Shown piece after piece: positions 25,812 to 35,159 of a stretch of DNA of 64,000 nt (its first letter is position 1; each line of letters opens with the position of its first letter). The translations under genes and the position numbers were made by a program. The notes beneath the pieces were generated by a model that was given only the letters and a program-made list of their open reading frames with translations, was not told the DNA's origin and made no database searches. This stretch comes from Mucilaginibacter terrae (GTDB taxonomy: Bacteria; Bacteroidota; Bacteroidia; Sphingobacteriales; Sphingobacteriaceae), in assembly GCF_031951985.1 (NCBI RefSeq), contig NZ_JAVLVU010000001.1:620001-684000 (forward strand). Reading direction: 5' to 3'.

Positions 25812-27011
25812 ATGGACTACCAGTTATTTCAGCAAATTCAGAACCTTATTAACAGGGACAAGATAGACATGGCCCTGAAAATGATCTCGGCTGCGCTAAC
25901 CGATTATCCTGATTCGGATGAGTTATACAGCCTGCAGGCATCAGCCTATTTAAAGGTAAAAGATTTTAAGCATGCCCAGCAGTCTATTAATACAGGTATC
26001 GGCCTTAACCCCGAGAACGATTTTCTGTTTTACCTGAGCGCCCACGTGGCGCTGGAGTATGATAACTATAAGCAAGCCGAAGAGCAAATTGACCAGGCTA
26101 TCGGGCTAAATCCGTATTCGGCAACATTTTTTGGTACCAAATCGATGATCTTCATCAACCAAAAAAAGTATACCGAAGCCATTGAAGCCGCACTTAGCGG
26201 GCTTGACCTGGACCCCGACGACCCGATGTGTAACAACATGCTGTCGATGGCGCAAACGCGGGCAGGCTTGTCGGGAGAGGCATTTAACAGGCTGGAGAAT
26301 ATGCTGGCCGACGACCCCGAGAATGAGCTTACACAAGCCAACACCGGTTATTATTACCTGCGCCAGGGTGATGCGCGTAAGGCCAAAGAGCATTTTGCAG
26401 CTGCGCTGAATGCTGATCCTGAATATGATTTTGCACGCACCGGTATGCTGCAAGCTATTAAATCAACCAATTGGTTTTACCGTAAACTGTTGCAGTTTTC
26501 ATACTGGTTAGACGAAATTAACAGCAAATATCGCTGGGGCTTTATTATAGGTTTGGTACTCATCGTTAAGGTTGTACCTATACTATCTATCCCATACCTC
26601 ATCTTCGTTTTTTGGACGTGGTTTACCGGGCCGCTTAGCGATATGATCATTTATTTTGACAAGTACGGCCGCTACCTCATGAAGCCGCGCACCATCATGC
26701 TCACCCGCATTAATATTGCTGTTTTTACTTTAGGTTTATTATCGCTTGCGGCAGGATTGATGCTGCATGGCAGTTTTTTATTAATGGCATTTGCTTTTTT
26801 ACTCACTACTATACCTGTATACATATCAGGCGGAATAACCAAGCCGCTCAATCGGTTAGCTTTAGGTGCTTTTGCTCTGGCCTATATTGCTTCTGGTTTA
26901 TGGGGTGTTTACTTGGGGTATTTTATGAACAAGTCAGTTGAACTTGCGATAACCGCGCTCATTATTTCGGCCGTAATTTTTTCATGGACATTGGCATTTA
27001 TTAAAAAATAA
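25812..27011 (+). CDS. TPR protein with C-terminal membrane domain
   Basis: A 399-residue protein. Residues 1-215 hold about six TPR-like repeats (recurring LNP and DPD(D/N/E) turns), and 235-399 carry six or so hydrophobic segments (for example GFIIGLVLIVKVVPILSIPY and INIAVFTLGLLSLAAGLMLH). The TPR part would therefore face the cytosol. It begins one base after the TPR-AAA ATPase gene. A tethering or adaptor role for the ATPase is inferred from this coupling; no family name comes to mind. Confidence 0.75.
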   Translation: MDYQLFQQIQNLINRDKIDMALKMISAALTDYPDSDELYSLQASAYLKVKDFKHAQQSINTGIGLNPENDFLFYLSAHVALEYDNYKQAEEQIDQAIGLNPYSATFFGTKSMIFINQKKYTEAIEAALSGLDLDPDDPMCNNMLSMAQTRAGLSGEAFNRLENMLADDPENELTQANTGYYYLRQGDARKAKEHFAAALNADPEYDFARTGMLQAIKSTNWFYRKLLQFSYWLDEINSKYRWGFIIGLVLIVKVVPILSIPYLIFVFWTWFTGPLSDMIIYFDKYGRYLMKPRTIMLTRINIAVFTLGLLSLAAGLMLHGSFLLMAFAFLLTTIPVYISGGITKPLNRLALGAFALAYIASGLWGVYLGYFMNKSVELAITALIISAVIFSWTLAFIKK

Positions 27012-27225
27012 GCATTTAACATTTTACAAAAATCGCTCAAACAGGTAAAAATGTTAATAACCTGATTGTTAATAATGTATTTTGTTTTACAATAAAAATA
27101 CCTCCATTTGCTTTAAATGAAATATTTGCAGGTTAATAACCTGCAAGCACTTGTTAATAAAGTGTTTATAATAAATATCACAATGGTATTGACACGAATA
27201 GGGTAGCAAGCTATCTTAGTATTAT
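27012..27225. repeat. Cluster of GTTAATAA repeats and palindromes
   Basis: Four copies of GTTAATAA lie at 27053-27060, 27068-27075, 27132-27139 and 27153-27160. The third is the centre of a perfect palindrome GCAGGTTAATAACCTGC (27128-27144), the first lies between CAGGT and ACCTG, and the fourth between CACTT and AAGTG. The cluster lies between a gene end and a strong promoter (27188-27219), so operator sites are possible. They do not resemble DnaA boxes. Confidence 0.5.
27188..27219 (+). promoter_or_regulatory. Strong-looking promoter of a non-coding transcript
   Basis: ATTG (27188-27191), 20 bases, TATCTTAG (27212-27219): close to the TTTG-N19-20-TAnnTTTG consensus, in a TATTGACA context as often seen at stable-RNA promoters. 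No coding region follows in this direction before the terminator at 27580-27626. Confidence 0.55.
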
Positions 27226-27626
27226 TAAGAACGACGTACTTTGACAGCCTCGGGAAACGGAAAATGAATCGGGCGAATCTTCGGAAGAGCTAAAGATCAT
27301 GGGAAATTCTCTCAATTATAACAGGAAGAGCGGTGCAGGAGCGAAAGCAAATGTAATGGTTACCGGTTGAAAAAGTTGAACAAGGGGTATCATTAAAATT
27401 ATCATGAATCTCTACGGAGAGGAGTGAAGATTAAACGGTGATGATTGGAAGGAGTAAGCGCCGGTGTTTTATTGACGAGAGTTAATTAAGCAGGGTGGAA
27501 ACAGAGAGCCGGTCGGTTAAAATACACAAATCGTACTTAATGCTTTTAGCGGTGGCTACGGCTAATGTTAGGAGTTAAGAAAACGGAAGAAGAAACGTAA
27601 CTGTGGGCACTTCCGTTTTCGTTTTT
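27226..27626 (+). ncRNA. Candidate structured non-coding RNA
   Basis: About 400 bases bounded by a good promoter and a hairpin terminator, with no credible open frame on the plus strand. It is more GC-balanced and purine-rich than the surrounding spacer. Small local hairpins are visible (CTCT/AGAG at 27410-27421 and TAGC/GCTA at 27547-27558). Signature sequences of RNase P RNA, tmRNA and SRP RNA were looked for and not found. The boundaries are inferred from the promoter and terminator. Confidence 0.45.
27580..27626 (+). terminator. Terminator of the candidate ncRNA
   Basis: AAAACGGAAG (27580-27589) pairs perfectly with CTTCCGTTTT (27610-27619), and six T follow (27622-27627). It lies directly before the 3' end of the converging RraB-like gene. 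Confidence 0.75.
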
Positions 27627-27635
27627 TATAGGGGG

Positions 27636-27998
27636 TTATGAACTTTGGACCTGCCAGCCATCTAATCGGCAATCAAATTGGTAACCCAAATCCCACATTT
27701 CAATATTCCAGATATTTATTGTATTCAAATTCATTTCAATTGGTATTGATACTCCACGTATTTCGATATCTCCGTCATAATTTAATATTTCCAAATCTGA
27801 ATAGTCAGGATAATTTTGCAGGAAGCACTCTTTTAGTTCCAAAGCTTTTTCTTCAGTATCTGTCAAAAAGAAAAACTCAACAGGTAACATGTCTGTGTTC
27901 GTAATTCCGTCGCTATAAATCCGGCTCAACACATCTTCATTTACTTCCAGAGCTATTTCCGTTTCATAAGTTTCCTGATCAAAGTAGGTATTTTGCAT
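27636..27998 (-). CDS. RraB-like (ribonuclease E inhibitor) domain protein
   Basis: A 120-residue acidic cytosolic protein from ATG at 27998. A longer frame would run into the PhoH promoter and gene and is rejected. VEFFFLTDTEEKALELKECF (about 40-59) followed by MWDLGYQFDCRLDGWQ near the C-terminus matches the RraB fold (alternating strand/helix, ending in a YDGW-like motif). In Enterobacteria RraB binds RNase E; in Bacteroidota the partner is unknown. It diverges from the PIN-PhoH gene, which is suggestive because that protein also has RNA-related domains. Confidence 0.7.
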   Translation of the reverse strand: MQNTYFDQETYETEIALEVNEDVLSRIYSDGITNTDMLPVEFFFLTDTEEKALELKECFLQNYPDYSDLEILNYDGDIEIRGVSIPIEMNLNTINIWNIEMWDLGYQFDCRLDGWQVQSS

Positions 27999-28055
27999 GC
28001 CACAAAATACGTTTTTGGCTCCATTTAAAACTTCAAAATACCTACATTTACTAAA

Positions 28056-29411
28056 ATGAGTAAAGAGGGTAGAAGCAGGCCGGCAAACGGCGCTAAGAAA
28101 ATATTTGTTCTCGACACTTCTGTTATTTTGTACGACCACAATGCTTTTGAAAACTTTCAGGAGCATGATGTGGCTATTCCCATTCAGGTGCTCGAAGAAC
28201 TGGATAACATGAAAACGGGGAATGATACCCGCAACTTTGAGGCACGCGGCTTTATCCGCTTAATGGATGAGTATTCGCAAAATGCCTTACTAAACGACTG
28301 GCAACCGCTCAACGGTAAAACCAAGGGCAGTTTTAAGGTAATCATGGATAATGCCAGCATTAGCAATGATGCCGAAAAGGTTTTTGGAAGTAATAAGATC
28401 GATCACCGAATATTAAATGCCGCTTTAGGCTTACAGCAGGATCATCCTGATAAAAAAGTGATCCTGGTATCAAAAGATATTTGCCTGCGGTTAAAAGCCA
28501 AATCACTCAACCTGTATGCCGAAGATTACGAAACCGGCAAGGTAAAAAACCTTGAAGAACTTTATACAGGGCGTACGCATGTGAGCAAGGTTACCGAAAA
28601 GGCCCTTGCCTCATTTGGAAAATACCTTACCGTACCCCTCGAAACTTTTAATATACCCGCGCCTCCGGGCAACCTGTTCTACTCGCTCGAGGGGAAAAAA
28701 TCGACGGCCTATGGATTTTACAACCAACAAACCGGCTTCATACAAAAGATAGATGAACCAACAGCTTTTAGCATCAAGCCCAAAAGTATAGAGCAATCTT
28801 ACGCATTACATGCCTTGCTGAATGATGATATTAAGTTGGTAACCATACAGGGCAATGCCGGTACCGGTAAAACTTTGTTAGCGCTGGCTGCTGCTTTAGA
28901 ATTGCGCAAAAACTACCGCCAAATATATGTTACCCGGCCAACCATCCCGTTAGGGAATAAGGAAATTGGCTACCTGCCCGGCGACGCTAAATCAAAGATT
29001 GATCCTTACATGGCCCCAATATGGGATAACCTGCGATTTTTAAAAGACCAGTTTGCTGGTGATGAAAAGACACAGCACAAAATAGACGAACTGGTAACCA
29101 CCGATAAAATTTCTATCACACCGCTGGCTTTCATACGTGGGCGTACTTTGACCAAGATATTCTTTATTGTGGATGAGGCGCAAAATCTTACCCCGCATGA
29201 GGTGAAAACCATTATATCCCGCGCAGGTGAAAATAGCAAAGTGGTTTTTACAGGAGATATTTACCAAATTGATACTCCATACCTTGATGCCGAGAGTAAC
29301 GGGCTATCATACCTGATAGATAAGGCCAAAAATCACCCTTTATACGCACACATCACCCTGCACAAAGGCGAACGTAGCGAACTGGCTAACCTTGCTAACG
29401 AGTTATTGTAG
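28056..29411 (+). CDS. PIN domain-PhoH-like ATPase
   Basis: A 451-residue cytosolic protein. Residues 12-150 form a PIN nuclease-like domain (FVLDTSVILYD, EELDNMK, DHRILNAA, VILVSKD supply the acidic residues), and 235-451 a PhoH NTPase with Walker A GNAGTGKT (266-273), Walker B FFIVDEAQN and GDIYQID. This arrangement is known as PhoH2/YlaK type and has been linked to RNA unwinding and cleavage. A TACATTTA -7-like box ends five bases before the ATG (28043-28050), so the mRNA may be almost leaderless. Its 3' end overlaps the converging FUSC-family gene by nine bases. Confidence 0.92.
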   Translation: MSKEGRSRPANGAKKIFVLDTSVILYDHNAFENFQEHDVAIPIQVLEELDNMKTGNDTRNFEARGFIRLMDEYSQNALLNDWQPLNGKTKGSFKVIMDNASISNDAEKVFGSNKIDHRILNAALGLQQDHPDKKVILVSKDICLRLKAKSLNLYAEDYETGKVKNLEELYTGRTHVSKVTEKALASFGKYLTVPLETFNIPAPPGNLFYSLEGKKSTAYGFYNQQTGFIQKIDEPTAFSIKPKSIEQSYALHALLNDDIKLVTIQGNAGTGKTLLALAAALELRKNYRQIYVTRPTIPLGNKEIGYLPGDAKSKIDPYMAPIWDNLRFLKDQFAGDEKTQHKIDELVTTDKISITPLAFIRGRTLTKIFFIVDEAQNLTPHEVKTIISRAGENSKVVFTGDIYQIDTPYLDAESNGLSYLIDKAKNHPLYAHITLHKGERSELANLANELL

Positions 29412-31625
29412 CAGCAAATTATCGGTGGTCTTGGCAATGTCGGCACTTATTTTTTGCACAAAACCTAATTGCTCTTTCAACAGATTTTCGTCAGCATTAA
29501 GGTCTTTTAATTCCGGGGTTTCGGCAGTGTTTTTCTCGCCGGTAAAATCCATTATTTTGCCACCCAGTTTCTTAGAGCTTTCGTTGAGTACGGTGATGCT
29601 TCTCCGCATTAGCTTTAAGATGTCGGCCTTGGTGCGGTGTACATCCTTACCCGCAACGGTTGAAGCCATAGTAGCTATATAAGATGATAAGATGTGGTTA
29701 AGCACCACAAATTTATGCAGATCTTTTACCTTTTGCTGCCTGCTTTTCGGTTCCGAGGTCATGCGTTCAAAAGCCGCCGCCAAGTTTGCCGATTTAATGT
29801 AAACCTCTTTACGCGCCAGTTTATACTCGGTAGTACTAACAGGTACTCCGCTTATGGTTTCGGCAATTTTTAGGAGATACCCTGTATTGGCTGTCAGCAT
29901 TTCGTGCGAAACCTCTTTCAGTTGCTCCGACTCCCATGATGGGAACAAAAAATAATTAGCACCTAATGCAATTGCCGAACCAATAATGGTATCAATAATA
30001 CGTTCTTCAAAAATATTGAGATGCCCAACACCTAAAAACTTGAATAAAATGAGCACATAGGGTGTCATTAAAGTAACGGCAACTACGTAATTTGTACGCA
30101 TAAAACTATAGGCTCCTACCATGAGCACAGCCAATATTAAAAACTGGGCAGTATCATTATGTATGAATGTTAAAATGGCAACACCAACCAAACCGCCGCC
30201 TATGGTGCCAAATAAACGCTGGTAATTACGCTGTTTTGATAAGCTGAAAGCCGGTTTAACAATTACAATAATGGTTAATATTACCCAGTAACTATGCTGA
30301 CCAAAGCTTATTTTACGCCCGCTTACTGTATTTATAAAATGCAGCAGCATGGGGCTTTTGGTAATTAAAAAACCCACCAGGCATACTAAAGACACCCTTA
30401 GCGCAAACCTGAATGTTGATGATTCAAATGTTAAGTTATCAAGCAGTACCCGGGGCGAATAATCCTGATGTTCTACAAACTTGTTGTACTCTACCTGGTG
30501 CGGATTTTTAATAAGCTTTTTAGCTGTACGTGTTTTATGGTAACGGTAAATATTGATGATTTTCTGATTCAGGTCGCGCAGGTTAATGAGCACTTTTTTG
30601 AGTGCCATGTTGCTGCCCGAACTTCCCTCGCTGCCAATGGCATCTATCCGCGTTTTGAGTTCTTCAAGTTGTGGCAAAAAACGCACGCTGGTATGGTACG
30701 ATGTATTTGATAATACGGCATACCCAATGTTATCCAGTTCATCGCCCATTCGGTGCAGCATCTTGCCAATATCTTCCAGTATTCCGGTATCGGCATATTG
30801 CTCACGCATGTGATTGTAATCGTAATGCGTGGCCATAATTTGTTCAAACAGGTCAACCAAATCAACAAAGGTAAGCACCAGCATACGGCTGTAGTTGGTT
30901 GATTCGCGCACTACGAGCCTGCTTTTAAATAGCATTTCCCGCACGGCATCCTGGTGCTGGCTAACCTGAATTTGCTTTAAAACCAGTTTTTTGTAATTCT
31001 CGTCTATATCAGTTTCGGGCAAATAAAAATCGGCTTTAATGCGCAGGTAGCTTACTATGTCACTTATGTTTTCGCCCAAGGCCTGTTGTGCAGCGCGGTA
31101 GGGGCGTATACCAAAAAATATCAGGCTCCAAAGCATGTACCATATCCCGCCTGAGGATACCGTTAAACTGTATGAAAGTATATCCTGCGGTTTAAGTGCC
31201 TTGTCCATCACAAATATCATGGCCAGTAGCCCGGCAGTTCCAATAGCCGCGGCCCGGTTACCGTATACCACCAAAAATGAGCATATAAACGTTAAGAGTG
31301 TAACCTCAATACCCAGGCACCATAAATTAAAGCGTGCAAAACCGGTGAGCATAGCCACTAAAAACACCAAAGCATTGCCAATAAGCATGGCATTACGCTT
31401 ATGCATAACCGGCCCCGGCGTATCTAACACACTCATGCAAGCTGCGCCTAATGATATGGTAAGGCCGGTTTGCAGCATATCAAACTGCGCAAAAATTACC
31501 GCAGGCAGGAGCAATCCGGCGCTAATGCGCAGTCCGTCAGAGAAATACTGGCTAAAAAAGAAGGTCTTTATTTCGCGGCTTTGGATAGACATCAGGTTTA
31601 ACAGAGAGTGCTGAATATACGCCAC
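29403..31625 (-). CDS. FUSC/YccS-like family inner-membrane protein
   Basis: A 740-residue membrane protein with the duplicated plan of this family: an N-terminal cluster of about five to six membrane segments (25-190), a soluble middle (200-390), a second membrane cluster (about 400-540: VSLVCLVGFLI, YWVILTIIVIVKPAF, GLVGVAILTFI, IIGSAIALGANYF), and a C-terminal helical domain. PAFSLSKQRNYQRLFGTIGGG is a typical FUSC signature. Members are proposed efflux or aromatic-acid exporter-like proteins; no substrate can be assigned. It is monocistronic and converges on the PhoH gene. Confidence 0.85.
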   Translation of the reverse strand: MAYIQHSLLNLMSIQSREIKTFFFSQYFSDGLRISAGLLLPAVIFAQFDMLQTGLTISLGAACMSVLDTPGPVMHKRNAMLIGNALVFLVAMLTGFARFNLWCLGIEVTLLTFICSFLVVYGNRAAAIGTAGLLAMIFVMDKALKPQDILSYSLTVSSGGIWYMLWSLIFFGIRPYRAAQQALGENISDIVSYLRIKADFYLPETDIDENYKKLVLKQIQVSQHQDAVREMLFKSRLVVRESTNYSRMLVLTFVDLVDLFEQIMATHYDYNHMREQYADTGILEDIGKMLHRMGDELDNIGYAVLSNTSYHTSVRFLPQLEELKTRIDAIGSEGSSGSNMALKKVLINLRDLNQKIINIYRYHKTRTAKKLIKNPHQVEYNKFVEHQDYSPRVLLDNLTFESSTFRFALRVSLVCLVGFLITKSPMLLHFINTVSGRKISFGQHSYWVILTIIVIVKPAFSLSKQRNYQRLFGTIGGGLVGVAILTFIHNDTAQFLILAVLMVGAYSFMRTNYVVAVTLMTPYVLILFKFLGVGHLNIFEERIIDTIIGSAIALGANYFLFPSWESEQLKEVSHEMLTANTGYLLKIAETISGVPVSTTEYKLARKEVYIKSANLAAAFERMTSEPKSRQQKVKDLHKFVVLNHILSSYIATMASTVAGKDVHRTKADILKLMRRSITVLNESSKKLGGKIMDFTGEKNTAETPELKDLNADENLLKEQLGFVQKISADIAKTTDNLLLQ

Positions 31626-31782
31626 AAAAGTAGAAAAGTATGGTGCATGTTGTATAATTAATATAAAGTCTACTAAATAACTATAAATTATACGGTTGGT
31701 TTCATGTTTTACCGTTAAGATGTGTATTTTAACGCCGTAATTACAAGTTCGTGTACCTTGTAAAATATCTATTTACGCATAT

Positions 31783-34380
31783 ATGTCTTCATCAAAACAT
31801 TCGGCTCAGCGCTTAGCATTATTCAACCAGGAGGTAGTAACCAGGTTTGAGTTGTATAATAGTTTGTTTTTAACTTTACCCTTTTACCAGGTAAAAGACA
31901 CCGGTATTTTATTGCCGTTTTTTAGTTCGCACTGCGAAAAGGGGGTAGCTCAGTTAAAATCTCCAACTGAAATTATCGATTCATTTTTTGAAGAGCGTGT
32001 ACCCGGAGTTGACGAGCGTGAGCAGGTAAACCGTCTTTTCAGGTTTATTCAATACATAGAGCGGCAGGTAGTTTTATTTGATGCGGTTGAGGATGCCTCA
32101 TTTGGCAAAATACCTCGTACTGATGATAGCGGAACTTTAAATGGGTTACTGCAACAGGTTGCAAGTGATGATGATATGCGTGAGAAAATTGCCGAGAAGC
32201 TGCGCAATTTCTCACTACGCCTTGTATTAACTGCGCATCCAACGCAGTTTTATCCGGGTACGGTGCTCACCATCATGACCGATTTGATAGAGGCATTAAA
32301 AGCTAATGATATTTCGACAGTGAACCTGTTATTGCAACAGTTAGGCAAAACACCATTCTTTAATAAAACCTCGCCAACACCGGTTGATGAAGCTATAAGC
32401 CTGATATGGTTTTTGGAGCATGTATTTTACTATGCACTGGCCGATATACAAACCAAACTCAACGAAGAATTTGGTACGGGCGAATTATTGCATCAAATAT
32501 TTGAATTAGGCTTTTGGCCGGGTGGCGACCGCGATGGCAACCCGAACGTGAAAACGGATTCAACCCGTAAGGTGGCTTATACCTTACGCCAGATCATATT
32601 CAGATGTTACTACCGCGATTACCGTAACCTTAAACGGCGCATAACTTTCCGTGGGGTTGAAGAAGCTATGGGTAAACTTGGTGATATACTTTATGTGAAC
32701 GCCTTTAACCCGCAGCCTGATGCCAGCGACCTGCAGCAGGAAATGATAGATTTACTGGAAAGTATTAAAAACACACTGGTTGAAGACCACGACAGCATAT
32801 TTGTTGAGATCATAGATGATTTTGCACTCAAGATAAAATTATACGGTTGTTACTTTGCCTCGTTAGATATAAGGCAGGACAGCCGTGTGCTGCGAAGTGT
32901 ATTTCAGTTTGGTCTCAACCAAAAAGAGCTAAACAACGGCTTACCAACCGACAAATGGGAAGAGTTAAGCGAAGATGAAAAGTTGAAACTCATTAGCTTT
33001 AATGAGTTTGATTTTCCATGTGATGAGGAACCCGCCAAAGGTGCCGACCCGATGATCAATGATACGCTGTGTACCATACGCCTGATGCACCAAATTCAAC
33101 GGCAAAACGGCGAAAAAGCATGCCATCGATACATCATCAGCAACTGCCAGCAAGCTTCGGATATTTTACAGTTGATGAATCTGTTTTTATGGTGCGGCTG
33201 GACAAAAGATGATCTGACCATCGACTTTATGCCATTGTTTGAAACCGTGAATGACCTTAAACATGCGGCCGATGTAATGGAAAAACTTTACTCGCACCCG
33301 GTTTACAAGGAACATTTGAAAAGACGCGGTAACCGCCAGATGATCATGTTGGGCTTTTCGGACAGTACCAAGGATGGTGGCTACCTGATGGCCAACTGGT
33401 CTATTTACCAGGCTAAAGTTGAACTGACTGCTATCACCAAAAAGTACGACATTGAACTGGCGTTTTTTGATGGGAGAGGGGGGCCACCGGCACGCGGAGG
33501 CGGTAAAACACACCGTTTTTATGCAGCCATGGGTAAAGAGATCGCCAATGATCATATACAACTAACCATTCAAGGCCAAACAGTAAGTTCGCAATATGGC
33601 TCGATCGAAACGGCTAAATACAACATCGAGCAGTTGGTAAACGCCGGCGTAACTTCGGCATTACATCCAAACCATCGCGATCTACTGGATGATAACCACA
33701 AAAGCCTCATCAGTACTATGGCTAACGAAAGCTTTGAGAAGTTCATGGCTTTACGCAAGCATCCGGTATTTACACAGTACTTGGAAAACATGAGTCCGCT
33801 AAAACTATTGTCGAATATTAATATCAGCAGCAGGCCAACAAAGCGTAATGCTGGTGCGCCGTTAAAACTGGAAGATTTGCGTGCCATTAGTTTTGTAACC
33901 TCATGGAGCCAGATGAAGCAAAACGTCCCAGGCTTTTTTGGTGTGGGTTCGGCCTTGCAAAAAGCTAAAGACTCGGGCAAATGGCAGGAAGCGGTTGACC
34001 TATACAAATCATCAGGTTTCTTTAAAACCATGATTGATAACAGCATGATGTCGATGTCGAAATCAGATTTCCGTATTACCGCACACTTAGAGCATCATGA
34101 GCAGTATGGCGAGTTTTGGAAGATTTTGAAAAGCGAGTATGATCTTACCAAAGCAAACGTGCTTGAGCTAACCGGAACAGAAGAATTGATGCAGGAATCA
34201 CCGATCGATAAACGTTCAATTGCCATGCGTGAGCGTATTGTGTTACCATTGGTTGTGGTGCAGCATTATGCTTTGGAAAAAATGAAAAACACACAAGACG
34301 AGGAGTTGAAAAGTGCTTATAGCAAGTTAGTTATACGTACCGTTTATGGCATTGTAAATGCGGGCCGTAATTTGGCTTAA
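31783..34380 (+). CDS. ppc: Phosphoenolpyruvate carboxylase
   Basis: An 865-residue enzyme that carboxylates PEP to oxaloacetate to refill the TCA cycle. The catalytic His152 is in LTAHPTQ (LTAHPTE in most homologs), the second signature reads FFDGRGGPPARGGG, and GGDRDGNP and QNVPGFFGVG are conserved. The C-terminus ends NAGRNLA instead of the usual NTG, typical of the divergent Bacteroidota branch. The gene stands alone with about 155 bases of upstream spacer. Confidence 0.95.
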   Translation: MSSSKHSAQRLALFNQEVVTRFELYNSLFLTLPFYQVKDTGILLPFFSSHCEKGVAQLKSPTEIIDSFFEERVPGVDEREQVNRLFRFIQYIERQVVLFDAVEDASFGKIPRTDDSGTLNGLLQQVASDDDMREKIAEKLRNFSLRLVLTAHPTQFYPGTVLTIMTDLIEALKANDISTVNLLLQQLGKTPFFNKTSPTPVDEAISLIWFLEHVFYYALADIQTKLNEEFGTGELLHQIFELGFWPGGDRDGNPNVKTDSTRKVAYTLRQIIFRCYYRDYRNLKRRITFRGVEEAMGKLGDILYVNAFNPQPDASDLQQEMIDLLESIKNTLVEDHDSIFVEIIDDFALKIKLYGCYFASLDIRQDSRVLRSVFQFGLNQKELNNGLPTDKWEELSEDEKLKLISFNEFDFPCDEEPAKGADPMINDTLCTIRLMHQIQRQNGEKACHRYIISNCQQASDILQLMNLFLWCGWTKDDLTIDFMPLFETVNDLKHAADVMEKLYSHPVYKEHLKRRGNRQMIMLGFSDSTKDGGYLMANWSIYQAKVELTAITKKYDIELAFFDGRGGPPARGGGKTHRFYAAMGKEIANDHIQLTIQGQTVSSQYGSIETAKYNIEQLVNAGVTSALHPNHRDLLDDNHKSLISTMANESFEKFMALRKHPVFTQYLENMSPLKLLSNINISSRPTKRNAGAPLKLEDLRAISFVTSWSQMKQNVPGFFGVGSALQKAKDSGKWQEAVDLYKSSGFFKTMIDNSMMSMSKSDFRITAHLEHHEQYGEFWKILKSEYDLTKANVLELTGTEELMQESPIDKRSIAMRERIVLPLVVVQHYALEKMKNTQDEELKSAYSKLVIRTVYGIVNAGRNLA

Positions 34381-34486
34381 ATAATTAAATATAGTAAAAT
34401 CTAAAGCGCTTAAATATTGTTATTATTTTAATTAGTTATCAAAAAACTGCCCACCCGTAGTTATATAAACCGTTAACTGTTTTAAA

Positions 34487-35026
34487 ATGAGAAGAACACT
34501 TTATTTAAGCGCTTTTGCTTTACTTGCTTTGTCGGTTGCAACATCATGTAACGACAACAAAAGAGCGAAAAATTACAACGAGCAAACTACTGTCGATGAC
34601 CAGGCGCTTGATTTTATCAAGAGTACTTACAAAACTGGTTTAGCTGAAATAAAAGCAGCCAAAATTGCCCAGGCAAATTCTAAAAATCCACGGGTTTTGG
34701 GTTTTGCCAAAATGATAATCGTTGATCATTCTACAGCCGACAGTGAGTTGAAAAAACTGGCTGATAAAAAGTATATAACCTTTAGTGACACTATTATTGA
34801 GCTAAGCCATCAAAACATGCTCGATAGCATAGCAGAATTACAGGGACAAGCATTTGATGTAGCATATATAAATATGATGGTTAATGACAATGACACTACT
34901 ATAAGAATGTTTGAAGATGCTACAGGCAATCATACTAAAGCTGTAAGAAATTTTGCAAAGAAAACATTACCTGTTTTAAAAATGCATCAAGATTCGGCTC
35001 AAGCTATTGCTAAATCAATTAAGTAA
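34487..35026 (+). CDS. DUF4142-family lipoprotein
   Basis: A 179-residue exported protein with a lipobox (VATSC, Cys21). Residues 40-178 are a ferritin-like four-helix DUF4142 domain (DFIKSTYKTGLAEIKAAKIA, LGFAKMIIVDHS, HQNMLDSIAELQG, YINMMVNDN). Function of the family is unknown; members are often found in stress loci of soil bacteria. A strong terminator follows. It is monocistronic. Confidence 0.85.
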   Translation: MRRTLYLSAFALLALSVATSCNDNKRAKNYNEQTTVDDQALDFIKSTYKTGLAEIKAAKIAQANSKNPRVLGFAKMIIVDHSTADSELKKLADKKYITFSDTIIELSHQNMLDSIAELQGQAFDVAYINMMVNDNDTTIRMFEDATGNHTKAVRNFAKKTLPVLKMHQDSAQAIAKSIK

Positions 35027-35118
35027 AATCCAAAAGTTACTAAAGGAACATAACAAATAATTGTACCTTTTTCTTTAAATAAATTATTCCAATAATATTT
35101 ATTATGTTAAGTAATTGC

Positions 35119-35159
35119 AACAATAAGAAAGGCTCCTTTTGAGAGCCTTTCTTATTGTT
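35119..35159. terminator. Bidirectional terminator
   Basis: A perfect 17-base inverted repeat (35119-35135 and 35143-35159; core AAGAAAGGCTC / GAGCCTTTCTT) with a 7-base loop, between the converging DUF4142 and TPR genes. It overlaps the last codon of the TPR gene by two bases. Confidence 0.85.

Noticed and set aside
27053..27160. Replication origin with DnaA boxes
   Set aside because: GTTAATAA does not match TTATCCACA, and there is no dnaA or dnaN gene nearby.
27226..27626. RNase P RNA, tmRNA or SRP RNA as identity of the candidate ncRNA
   Set aside because: An ACAGAGAGC stretch recalls RNase P, but the universal GAGGAAAGUCC segment is absent; there is no tRNA-like 3' end for tmRNA and no GGAA-loop helix for SRP RNA.
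27998..28166. Longer N-terminus of the RraB-like protein
   Set aside because: The 56-residue extension would overlap the start and promoter of the diverging PhoH gene and has no family character; the ATG at 27998 fits better.
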